Assembly (NCBI GenBank): GCA_937900415.1
Contig: CALCEY010000010.1
Span: 1-64,000, forward strand
Length of the DNA: 64,000 nt
Direction of reading: 5' to 3'
DNA from: an uncultured Clostridia bacterium
Lineage (GTDB): Bacteria; Bacillota; Clostridia; Peptostreptococcales; Anaerovoracaceae
Under the pieces are notes generated by a model, which saw nothing but the letters and a program-made list of their open reading frames with translations, did not search any database and was not told the DNA's origin. This document shows positions 1-7,389 of this stretch, piece after piece. Position 1 is the first letter of the stretch, and the number at the start of each line of letters is the position of its first letter. A program made the position numbers and the translations under genes.

Positions 1-164
1 GGAAGGGTTCATTGAATCACCGCCGGCAGACTTGTTTTGTGTTATAATGAACCCAAAATTATATTGTTCGGCGTTGCCGCAGGGAAGGGTTCATTGAATC
101 ACCGCCGGCAGACTTGTTTTGTGTTATAATGAACCCAGAATTATATTGTCCGGCGTTGCCGCAG
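1..164. repeat. Two tandem copies of an 82-bp repeat
   Basis: Positions 1-82 and 83-164 are the same 82-bp unit with about two differences (near 56/138 and 68/150). Each unit has a 9-base arm GGGTTCATT, a GAATC block, TTGTTTTGTGTTATAAT containing an extended -10-like TGTTATAAT, the opposite arm AATGAACCC, and a small hairpin CGGC-GTT-GCCG followed by GCAGGGAA. A third unit begins at 165 but degenerates after GGAAGCAG. The unit recurs in diverged form near 37878-37967. The array is cut by the window edge, so the number of copies is unknown. Confidence 0.85.
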
Positions 165-201
165 GGAAGCAGTATCGTAACGGTGTAAGACTTTGAGCAT
201 T

Positions 202-250
202 TTCGTAACGGAGAAGATTACGAAGACAGGAAAGATAGGGCAAGCTTGCC
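202..250 (+). other. Inverted repeats in the tmcAL leader
   Basis: TTCGTAA at 202-208 pairs with TTACGAA at 218-224 (9-base loop), and 239-250 is the perfect palindrome GGCAAGCTTGCC lying 13 bases before the tmcAL start. There is no T-run, so these are not terminators. They may be leader RNA structures or protein sites; the role is unknown. Confidence 0.5.
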
Positions 251-262
251 ATAAAGTATAAT

Positions 263-1441
263 ATGGATAATAAATGCGTAGGAATAATAGCTGAATATAA
301 TCCTTTTCACAATGGACACCTGCATCATCTGAAACAGTCGCTTTCCATGACCGGAGCTGAAATATCGGTGGCGGCTATGAGCGGTAATTTCGTTCAAAGA
401 GGAGAGCCGGCCGTTTCTGATAAGTGGTCGAGAGCAGAGGCTGCCGTTAAAAGCGGAATTGATTTAGTAGTGGAAATACCGACGGTTTTTGCGTGTAATT
501 CTGCTCCTGTCTTCGCTTCGGCCGCAGTGCAGATATTGGAAAATTTAGGCGCAGATTGGATTTCTTTCGGCAGCGAATTGGGAAATATAGAGAATTTAAC
601 TGAAATTTCCCGGGAAATTAAAGAAAAAGAAGCATATTTTGAAACCTTTATCAGAGAAAAAGTAAAAGAAGGTTTTTCTTATCCCCGTGCCATAAAAGAA
701 GCGATGGCAGAAGTCATAGGGGATGAGAAAGCGCAGATATTGGACATGCCCAACAATATTCTTGCAGTCGAATACCTTAAAAATATTAAAACCGCAAAAG
801 CTGTTGCTGTTAAAAGAATCGGAACAGGATATAACGATATGGAGCCAAGCGGAGCTTTCGCTTCAGCGTCCGCTATACGATCCAGACTGTACAAGGGGGA
901 TAGTATAAAAGAACTTGTCCCAGAGCCGTCTTTTGATATGCTTGGGAAAAAATGCCGCATTTCCGATGAAACGATATTTACGATGATATGTCAAAAAGCT
1001 TTGTATTCATCGGCGATACAGTTAGACTCGGTTTTTGCAGGCGGAGAGGGGCTTGGAAACAAGCTTAAAAAAATTATAAGAAAAGCATCTTCTCTTGAGG
1101 AACTGGCGGAAGGGCTTAAGTCCAAGCGTTATACGAGAACAAGGATAAACAGATTTCTGATACATGTATTACTGGACATAGCTTCGCCTGAATATTACGG
1201 AAATTATATAAGAGTTCTTTCTTTCAGCAAAGCAGGAGCTTCATATTTAAAAGAAGTTAAAAACAGGGGCTTGTCTGAGATTCCGATTATCACAAACATA
1301 AATAAGGAACGGCAAAATGACGGTAAGATTTCAGCAGCTTTGGAAAAGGACATATTGGCGGCTGATTTGTATAATCTGGCGTCAGACAGAGATATGTATG
1401 AAAATTCCGATTATGTGAGAATGCCGGTCAGAGCAAGATAG
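263..1441 (+). CDS. tmcAL: tRNA(Met) cytidine acetate ligase TmcAL (YlbM family)
   Basis: This is a cytoplasmic enzyme that activates acetate with ATP and acetylates the wobble cytidine of elongator tRNA-Met (ac4C34), a function known for the Bacillus member. The N-terminus VGIIAEYNPFHNGHLHHL carries the nucleotidyltransferase HxGH-like signature (HNGH near residues 16-19), and the conserved MSGNFVQRGEPAV and KWSRAEAAV blocks follow. The length of 392 residues is normal for the family. The ATG at 263 matches family N-termini, although no strong ribosome site precedes it; the nearest purine run is about 20 bases upstream beside a palindrome. It stands alone downstream of the tandem repeat array. 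Family assignment is firm. Confidence 0.93.
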   Translation: MDNKCVGIIAEYNPFHNGHLHHLKQSLSMTGAEISVAAMSGNFVQRGEPAVSDKWSRAEAAVKSGIDLVVEIPTVFACNSAPVFASAAVQILENLGADWISFGSELGNIENLTEISREIKEKEAYFETFIREKVKEGFSYPRAIKEAMAEVIGDEKAQILDMPNNILAVEYLKNIKTAKAVAVKRIGTGYNDMEPSGAFASASAIRSRLYKGDSIKELVPEPSFDMLGKKCRISDETIFTMICQKALYSSAIQLDSVFAGGEGLGNKLKKIIRKASSLEELAEGLKSKRYTRTRINRFLIHVLLDIASPEYYGNYIRVLSFSKAGASYLKEVKNRGLSEIPIITNINKERQNDGKISAALEKDILAADLYNLASDRDMYENSDYVRMPVRAR

Positions 1442-1527
1442 ACAGGAACATATGTATCGGATATAGCTGTTTATCTGTTGCAGTTTTCTATTACTTTTAT
1501 ATAATTTAAACTTCCTTAAAAATTCTC

Positions 1528-1556
1528 TTGACGAGTGAAGTTTAAAGTGGTATCCT
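1528..1556 (+). promoter_or_regulatory. Promoter of the pyr operon
   Basis: TTGACG at 1528-1533 and TATCCT at 1551-1556 are separated by 17 bases. A palindrome CCTGT-C-ACAGG (1554-1564) covers the expected start site, and GAAATAAA (1564-1571) pairs with TTTATTTC (1593-1600) in the leader. No PyrR-type attenuator with terminator and T-run is visible before pyrC, so if the operon is regulated here it is by another route. Confidence 0.65.
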
Positions 1557-1623
1557 GTCACAGGAAATAAATTTTGACAACATAAAGAGAGCTTTATTTC
1601 ATAAGACTGACAAGGAGGAATTC

Positions 1624-2823
1624 ATGAAAACCGGAGAGCTGAAAAGTGCGAACATAAACATAAAAGAGCGCGATGGTTTAGTTTATCAGTTGAATAAAAA
1701 TATTATTGTTATCCCCACTTTCGCAGATGTACACGTTCATCTTCGAGAGCCGGGATTTTTTTTTAAGGAAACCATCAAAACGGGCACGAAAGCTGCGGCA
1801 AAGAGCGGATACGGCTGTCTGCTGGCAATGCCCAACCTCAATCCCGTTCCAGACTGTCTGGAAAACTTGAAAAAGGAGCTGGAGATAATAAAAGCCGACG
1901 CTCAAATAACAGTTATACCATATGGTTCGTTAACTGAGGGGGAAAAGGGAGAAAAGCTTTCAAAAATGGAAGAAATGGCTCCTTATATAGCCGCTTTCAG
2001 CGATGACGGAGTAGGTCTGAATGATGAATCATTGATGGAAAAGGCTATGATTACGGCAAAAAAGCTCGGCAAAATAGTGGCTGCACACTGCGAGGATATG
2101 AAACTGAGAGACGGGGGCTACATACATGCAGGAGATTATGCTCTTGCTAACGGACACAAGGGCATTTGCTCTGAAAGCGAGTGGAAGCCTATAGAAAGAG
2201 ATTTGAAAATAGCATCGAAGACGGGAGCAAGCTATCATGTATGCCATATTTCCGCCAAAGAAAGCGTTCAGCTTATAAGGGAAGCAAAAAAAGCAGGTAT
2301 AGACGTTACCTGCGAAACAGCTCCTCATTACCTTACGCTGTCAGATAAGATGCTGAAAGAAGACGGCCGCTTTAAAATGAATCCTCCGATAAGGAGCGAG
2401 GCCGACAGAGAAGCTTTGATAGAGGGAATTTCAGACGGAACGATAGATATGATAGCCACAGATCATGCGCCGCATACCGCCGAAGAAAAATCAAGGGGGC
2501 TAAAGGACAGCGCAATGGGAATAACAGGACTTGAGACAGCTTTTCCTGTTATATATACAAGCCTTGTAAGGACAGGCATCTTGACTCTTGAAAAGCTGGT
2601 GGAGCTCATGTGCATAAATCCGAGGAAACGGTTCGGCCTTTCTGCTGTAGATATTGATAAGGATTATGCCGTGTGGGAAGTGGGCGAAGAATATGAAATA
2701 GATTCCGAAAAATTCATCTCTATGGGAAAAGCAACTCCTTTCGACGATTGGAAAGTATACGGAAGATGTCTTAAAACTGTTTCAGGCGGCAATGTCGTAT
2801 GGGAAGACGGGAGCAGAATATGA
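1624..2823 (+). CDS. pyrC: Dihydroorotase
   Basis: It catalyses the reversible cyclisation of N-carbamoyl-aspartate to dihydroorotate, the third step of UMP synthesis. Metal ligands of the amidohydrolase fold are visible as DVHVHLREPG (H37, H39), and the later AAHCED, HVCHIS and ATDHAPH blocks supply the remaining ligands and the catalytic aspartate. The length of 399 residues is slightly short of typical 420-430 residue class I enzymes because the N-terminal beta-domain is brief. The start has AAGGAGG six bases upstream. It is the first gene of the pyr operon and its stop overlaps the pyrK start by four bases (ATGA), implying translational coupling. Confidence 0.95.
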   Translation: MKTGELKSANINIKERDGLVYQLNKNIIVIPTFADVHVHLREPGFFFKETIKTGTKAAAKSGYGCLLAMPNLNPVPDCLENLKKELEIIKADAQITVIPYGSLTEGEKGEKLSKMEEMAPYIAAFSDDGVGLNDESLMEKAMITAKKLGKIVAAHCEDMKLRDGGYIHAGDYALANGHKGICSESEWKPIERDLKIASKTGASYHVCHISAKESVQLIREAKKAGIDVTCETAPHYLTLSDKMLKEDGRFKMNPPIRSEADREALIEGISDGTIDMIATDHAPHTAEEKSRGLKDSAMGITGLETAFPVIYTSLVRTGILTLEKLVELMCINPRKRFGLSAVDIDKDYAVWEVGEEYEIDSEKFISMGKATPFDDWKVYGRCLKTVSGGNVVWEDGSRI

Positions 2824-3551
2824 AACAAAGTATTTTTAAAATAGAAGAAAACACAACGATAGCGAAAAATACAGTGAAGATGGTTTTGACCGGAGATACG
2901 AGCCATATAGAAAAAGCAGGGCAGTTTGTAAATATTAAAATAGAAGGATTATTTCTGAGACGCCCTATTTCTGTCTGCGAGGTTTCTGATGATAAGCTTA
3001 CTCTGATATATAAGACGGTAGGCAGGGGCACAGAACTCATGGCGTCTATGAAGAAGGGTGAAAGTCTCGATTTGCTGACAGGTCTTGGCAACGGTTACGA
3101 TATATCAAAAAGCGGCTCAAATCCTGTTTTAGTAGGGGGAGGCGCAGGAATTCCTCCTATGTATGAGCTGGCTAAACGTTTATTGGCCGAAGGCAAAGAC
3201 GTGCAGGTGATTCTCGGATTCAACAGCAGCGAAGAAATGTTCCTTAAAGATGAATTTGAAGCGCTGGGTGCCGAGATATACGTGACTACAGCTGACGGTT
3301 CGGCAGGAACAAAAGGTTTTGTTACGGATGTCATGAAGAACCTCGATTACACGTACTTTTATACATGCGGTCCTGAAGTTATGTTCAGAGCTATAGAAAA
3401 AATTGCGAAGACCTCAGGGCAGTACAGCTTTGAAGAGCGTATGGGCTGCGGTTTCGGAGCGTGCATGGGCTGCTCGTGCGAGACTAAATACGGCAGCAAG
3501 AGAATATGCAAGGACGGTCCCGTTCTTGAAAGAGAGGAGATAATATGGTAA
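2820..3551 (+). CDS. pyrK: Dihydroorotate dehydrogenase electron-transfer subunit PyrK
   Basis: PyrK carries FAD and a [2Fe-2S] cluster and passes electrons from PyrD to NAD+. Visible are RRPISV (residues 47-52, FAD binding), GGGAGIPPMYELA near 106-118 (NAD(P) binding) and cluster cysteines C210, C215, C218 and C230. I chose the ATG at 2820, coupled to the pyrC stop and preceded by GGGAG, rather than the in-frame ATG at 2799, which lacks a ribosome site. This gives 243 residues. It overlaps pyrD by seven bases, consistent with a 1:1 PyrD-PyrK complex. Confidence 0.94.
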   Translation: MKQSIFKIEENTTIAKNTVKMVLTGDTSHIEKAGQFVNIKIEGLFLRRPISVCEVSDDKLTLIYKTVGRGTELMASMKKGESLDLLTGLGNGYDISKSGSNPVLVGGGAGIPPMYELAKRLLAEGKDVQVILGFNSSEEMFLKDEFEALGAEIYVTTADGSAGTKGFVTDVMKNLDYTYFYTCGPEVMFRAIEKIAKTSGQYSFEERMGCGFGACMGCSCETKYGSKRICKDGPVLEREEIIW

Positions 3552-4477
3552 AAGAGCTTTCACACGGCATTGATCTTACAACCGAGCTTTGCGGGATAAC
3601 TCTTGAAAATCCGGTGATACCTGCCTCCGGTACTTTCGGTTACGGATATGAATATGCAAATCTTTACGACATAAACTGCCTCGGTACATTTTCCTTTAAA
3701 GGTACTACGCTTGATGCGAGATTCGGCAATCCGACGCCGAGGATAGCCGAAACACCGGAGGGGATGATAAATGCCGTTGGTCTGCAAAATCCCGGCGTTG
3801 ACAGCGTGATAGAAAGAGAATTGCCAAAACTCAAAGAGGTTTACGATAAAAAAGTTATTGCAAATGTTAGCGGCTTCAGCACAGAAGAGTATGCGGAAGT
3901 TGTTCGTCGTCTGGACAGTCAGGAGCAGATAGGTTGGTTTGAAGTGAATATAAGCTGCCCCAACGTTCACGGAGGCGGAATGGCTTTCGGTACTACTGCA
4001 AAAGGCGCCTGCGAAGTGACTAAGGCTGTGAGGAAAGTTACCGGGAAGCCTGTTATCATGAAGCTTTCACCGAATGTTACAGATATAACCGAAATAGCGA
4101 AAGCATGCGCTTGCGAAGGCGCAGACGGAATAAGTCTGATAAATACTTTGCTTGGAATGAGGATAGATTTAAAAAGCAGGAAGCCTGTGATCGCCAACAA
4201 GATGGGTGGTTTTTCGGGCCATGCTGTACTGCCGGTCGCCCTGAGGATGGTTTATCAGGTTTATGAAGCCGTGGATATTCCGGTAATAGGAATGGGCGGA
4301 GTTTCCACTGCGGAAGAAGTCATAGAAATGATGCTGGCTGGAGCTTGCGCAGTTCAGATAGGAGCAGCCAACCTTGTAAATCCTTATGTATGCAAAGACA
4401 TAATTGAAAAACTTCCGGAAACGATGAAAAGATATAAGATAAATTCTTTAAAAGATATTATAGGAGGTGCCCACTGA
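3545..4477 (+). CDS. pyrD: Dihydroorotate dehydrogenase, class 1B catalytic subunit
   Basis: This FMN enzyme oxidises dihydroorotate to orotate and works as a heterotetramer with PyrK. The catalytic base is C138 in NISCPNVHGGGMAFGT, the cysteine type expected for class 1B. FMN-binding segments such as PVIPASGTFGYG and the C-terminal VIGMGGVSTAEEVIEMM are present. The length is 310 residues. AGGAG lies five bases before the start. The gene overlaps pyrK at its 5' end and shares one base with pyrF (TGATG). Confidence 0.95.
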   Translation: MVKELSHGIDLTTELCGITLENPVIPASGTFGYGYEYANLYDINCLGTFSFKGTTLDARFGNPTPRIAETPEGMINAVGLQNPGVDSVIERELPKLKEVYDKKVIANVSGFSTEEYAEVVRRLDSQEQIGWFEVNISCPNVHGGGMAFGTTAKGACEVTKAVRKVTGKPVIMKLSPNVTDITEIAKACACEGADGISLINTLLGMRIDLKSRKPVIANKMGGFSGHAVLPVALRMVYQVYEAVDIPVIGMGGVSTAEEVIEMMLAGACAVQIGAANLVNPYVCKDIIEKLPETMKRYKINSLKDIIGGAH

Positions 4478-5175
4478 TGGCTAAAGATGTGATAGTAGCA
4501 TGTGATTTTGCTTCGGCGGAGGAAACTTTAAAATTTCTCGACAAATTCGAAGATAAAAAGCCGTATGTGAAAATAGGAATGGAATTATTTTATTCAAACG
4601 GCCCTGAAATAGTGAGGGAAATAAAGGCAAGAGGTCATAAAATCTTTCTGGATCTTAAGCTTCACGACATTCCCAATACCGTCAGACAGGCCATGGCCGC
4701 CTTGTCTAAGATTGATATAGATATGGTCAATCTTCATGCGGCCGGAACGATAAATATGATGAAAGCCGCATTGGAGGGACTTACAAGGGCGGATGGTTCA
4801 AGACCTCTTCTGATAGCGGTAACGCAGCTCACTTCAACGACGGAGGAAGACATGAAAAAAGATCTGCTCATAGACAGGCCGCTCAAAGAAGTAGTCATGG
4901 AATATGCGTTCAATGCCGCAAAAGCAGGTCTTGACGGAGTTGTATGTTCACCTATGGAATCAAGAGCCGTTCATGAAAAGTGCGGCATGGATTTTCTTAC
5001 AGTCACTCCGGGAGTGAGATTTCAGGGAAGCGATACACAGGATCAGAGGAGGGTCATGACACCCAAAGCCGCAGCAGAAGAAGGCTCGGATTACATAGTA
5101 GTAGGAAGACCTATAACAAAAGCGGACGACCCTGTTGCAGCTTATGAAAAATGTATAAGAGAATTTTTAGGTTGA
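4477..5175 (+). CDS. pyrF: Orotidine 5'-phosphate decarboxylase
   Basis: It decarboxylates OMP to UMP, the last step of the pathway. The hallmark FLDLKLHDIPNTV places the catalytic D59-K61-D64 array, and the phosphate-binding VVGRPITKADDP lies near the C-terminus. At 232 residues it is the standard short group I enzyme. The start codon overlaps the pyrD stop and is preceded by AGGAGG. A 67-base gap with a hairpin follows before pyrE. Confidence 0.95.
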   Translation: MAKDVIVACDFASAEETLKFLDKFEDKKPYVKIGMELFYSNGPEIVREIKARGHKIFLDLKLHDIPNTVRQAMAALSKIDIDMVNLHAAGTINMMKAALEGLTRADGSRPLLIAVTQLTSTTEEDMKKDLLIDRPLKEVVMEYAFNAAKAGLDGVVCSPMESRAVHEKCGMDFLTVTPGVRFQGSDTQDQRRVMTPKAAAEEGSDYIVVGRPITKADDPVAAYEKCIREFLG

Positions 5176-5185
5176 TATAAGCCTT

Positions 5186-5212
5186 GCGGAGCCGGCAGAC
5201 AAGCGTCTCCGC
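5186..5212 (+). other. Intercistronic hairpin between pyrF and pyrE
   Basis: GCGGAG (5186-5191) pairs with CTCCGC (5207-5212) around a 15-base loop. No U-run follows, so it is unlikely to terminate. It may stabilise or pause the operon transcript. Confidence 0.4.
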
Positions 5213-5242
5213 CTGTAAAAGAAGGATAAATAGGAGGAAAAA

Positions 5243-5887
5243 ATGGTAAGTAAGAGAGAAATCGCAGAAGGACTTTTGTCCATAGGCGCAGTTTTTTTAA
5301 GACCGGAGGAACCGTTTACTTGGGCAAGCGGAATAAAAAGTCCGATATATTGTGATAACAGACTGACGCTGACCGCTCCAAAGGTCAGAGATAAAGTGGA
5401 AGAGGGGCTTGCTCAGATTGTAAGAGAAAATTATCCTCAGTGTCAGGTTCTTATGGGAACAAGCACGGCAGGAATAGCTCATGCCGCAATAGTAGGATAT
5501 AAATTAAACCTGCCTATGGGATATGTAAGAGGCTCTGCCAAAGATCACGGCAGAACCAATAGGATAGAGGGTAAACTTTTACCGGGGCAGAAAGTCGTGG
5601 TCATAGAAGATTTGATTTCTACAGCAGGCTCTGCGGTAGATACGGTTATCGCCCTGAGAGAAGCCGGAGCTGAGGTTTTGGGAGTAGCAAGCATATTTAC
5701 TTACGGCATGAAAAAAGGAATTGAAAGACTCAAAGAGAACGAGGTGAAGAACGTAAGTCTCTGCAACCTTGACGAACTTGTTAAAGTTGCCGCAGAAAGC
5801 GGTTATATAAAAGATACAGCAAAAGACGGAATTCTCAAATTCAGAGACAATCCGTCAGATGAAAGTTGGATGGGAGGAGTAAAGTAA
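5243..5887 (+). CDS. pyrE: Orotate phosphoribosyltransferase
   Basis: It transfers ribose-5-phosphate from PRPP to orotate, giving OMP. The type I PRTase PRPP loop VVVIEDLISTAGSAV is clear near residues 115-130, and YVRGSAKDHGRTNRIEG is the flexible catalytic loop. The length of 214 residues fits the family. The start has AGGAGG seven bases upstream. The stop TAA is followed immediately by the pyrB ATG with no spacer, and the pyrB ribosome site (GGGAGGAG) lies inside the pyrE 3' end. Confidence 0.95.
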   Translation: MVSKREIAEGLLSIGAVFLRPEEPFTWASGIKSPIYCDNRLTLTAPKVRDKVEEGLAQIVRENYPQCQVLMGTSTAGIAHAAIVGYKLNLPMGYVRGSAKDHGRTNRIEGKLLPGQKVVVIEDLISTAGSAVDTVIALREAGAEVLGVASIFTYGMKKGIERLKENEVKNVSLCNLDELVKVAAESGYIKDTAKDGILKFRDNPSDESWMGGVK

Positions 5888-6817
5888 ATGAAAGAAATCA
5901 GAAATCTAATCAACATCACAGACCTTTCCGTAGAGGAAATAGACAGCCTAATTGAAGTGGCGGACGATATAGTCGAAAATCACAAAGATTATGAAAACAT
6001 CTGCGCCCATAAAAAACTGGCTACCCTGTTCTTCGAACCCAGCACGAGAACGAGACTGAGCTTTGAAGCGGCCATGCTGGAACTGGGCGGAAGCGTACTT
6101 GGGTTTTCGGAAGCCAATTCCAGCTCAGCAGCTAAGGGAGAAAGCGTTTCCGATACGATAAGAACAGTGGGCTGTTATGTAGACGTAATCGCTATGAGGC
6201 ATCCGAAAGAGGGCGCTCCTATAGTAGGGGCTCAGAGAACTACCGTTCCTATCATAAATGCAGGCGACGGCGGCCATTTTCATCCTACTCAGACTCTGAC
6301 AGATCTTTTGACCATCAAGAGAAAAAAAGGAAGACTGGACAATCTTACAGTAGGACTTTGCGGAGATCTTAAATTCGGAAGAACCGTACACTCCCTTATA
6401 GAAGCCATGCTTCGCTATGAAAACGTGAATTTTGTCCTGATTTCACCTACCGAACTTCAGGTTCCCGAATACATAAAAGAAAAGATGGACGCAAAGGGCG
6501 CTCGTTGGAAAGAGGTGGAGACTCTTGAGGAAGCAATGCCTGAGCTGGATATTCTCTACATGACGAGAGTTCAGAAGGAAAGATTTTTCAACGAAGAAGA
6601 TTATATAAGACTTAAGGACAGCTATATTCTCGATCTTGAAAAACTGAAGCCTGCAAAAGAGGATCTTACAATAATGCATCCGCTGCCTAGAGTAAACGAA
6701 ATTTCAACGGAAGTAGACGATGACCCGAGAGCATGCTACTTCTTCCAGGCTCTTTGCGGAAAACATATAAGAATGGCATTGATACTTTTCCTTTTGGGAA
6801 TCGAAAAAGAAGCATAA
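5888..6817 (+). CDS. pyrB: Aspartate carbamoyltransferase catalytic chain
   Basis: It condenses carbamoyl phosphate with aspartate, the committed step. The carbamoyl-phosphate loop FFEPSTRTRLSFEAAM (S52-T-R54-T-R56), HPTQTLTDLLTI and the aspartate-binding MHPLPRVNEI are all intact. The length is 309 residues, as in the Escherichia coli chain. It is followed 17 bases later by pyrI, so the enzyme is predicted to be an allosteric PyrB-PyrI holoenzyme rather than the PyrI-free Bacillus type. Confidence 0.96.
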   Translation: MKEIRNLINITDLSVEEIDSLIEVADDIVENHKDYENICAHKKLATLFFEPSTRTRLSFEAAMLELGGSVLGFSEANSSSAAKGESVSDTIRTVGCYVDVIAMRHPKEGAPIVGAQRTTVPIINAGDGGHFHPTQTLTDLLTIKRKKGRLDNLTVGLCGDLKFGRTVHSLIEAMLRYENVNFVLISPTELQVPEYIKEKMDAKGARWKEVETLEEAMPELDILYMTRVQKERFFNEEDYIRLKDSYILDLEKLKPAKEDLTIMHPLPRVNEISTEVDDDPRACYFFQALCGKHIRMALILFLLGIEKEA

Positions 6818-6834
6818 TGTAAGGAGGTTGAAAT

Positions 6835-7257
6835 ATGAATATTGACGGAGTAAAAAACGGAATAGTGATAGATCACATAAAAGCAGGAAAGAGTATGATG
6901 GTGTATGAGCTTTTAGGCCTTGACAAGATAGACAACTGCGTAGCTATAATTCAGAACGCCGCCAGCACCAAATACAGCAAAAAGGACATCGTAAAGATAG
7001 ACGAGCTTATAGACCTGGATTACGATCTTCTTGGATATGTGGACAGCAATATAACCGTAAATATAGTAAAGAACGGAAAGCTTGACAAAAAGCTTCATAT
7101 GGAGCTGCCAGAGACGTTAAAAAACGTAGTGAAGTGTAAAAACCCTAGATGTATTACGTCTGTGGAGCAGGAGATAGTTCATACCTTTAAGCTGGTAGAC
7201 AAGGAGAAAAAAATCTACAGATGTGCTTACTGCGATGCAGAACACAGAATCAAATAA
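6835..7257 (+). CDS. pyrI: Aspartate carbamoyltransferase regulatory chain
   Basis: The regulatory subunit binds nucleotide effectors in its N-terminal domain and contacts PyrB through a C-terminal zinc domain. The four zinc cysteines are C101, C106, C130 and C133 (CKNPRC and CAYC). It is 140 residues, slightly shorter than the E. coli chain. The ribosome site AAGGAGG lies eight bases upstream. It is the last gene of the operon, followed by a terminator at 7311-7338. Carbamoyl-phosphate synthase genes are not in the operon. Confidence 0.95.
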   Translation: MNIDGVKNGIVIDHIKAGKSMMVYELLGLDKIDNCVAIIQNAASTKYSKKDIVKIDELIDLDYDLLGYVDSNITVNIVKNGKLDKKLHMELPETLKNVVKCKNPRCITSVEQEIVHTFKLVDKEKKIYRCAYCDAEHRIK

Positions 7258-7310
7258 CAAAATATAAGATAAGTTAAATAATTGACATTTGATTTCAAGT
7301 AAATATTAGT

Positions 7311-7338
7311 AAAATCCCTTGCAATTTCAAGGGATTTT
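7311..7338 (+). terminator. Terminator of the pyr operon
   Basis: AAAATCCCTTG (7311-7321) and CAAGGGATTTT (7328-7338) form an 11-bp perfect stem with a six-base loop and a U-rich 3' side. The downstream ackA promoter -35 box lies inside this stem. Confidence 0.85.
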
Positions 7339-7347
7339 ATTTATAAT
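7319..7347 (+). promoter_or_regulatory. Promoter of ackA, embedded in the pyr terminator
   Basis: TTGCAA (7319-7324) and TATAAT (7342-7347) are 17 bases apart. The -35 box uses the last bases of the terminator's left arm and its loop. Confidence 0.6.
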
Positions 7348-7389
7348 ATATAAGGTTGAATCGTTCAGAATTTTGTATGGAGGATAGAT

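Noticed and set aside
7282..7305. TTGACA (7282-7287) as the ackA promoter -35
   Set aside because: The only -10 candidate at 16 bases is TATTAG, and the start would lie inside the pyr terminator; TTGCAA-17-TATAAT downstream fits better.
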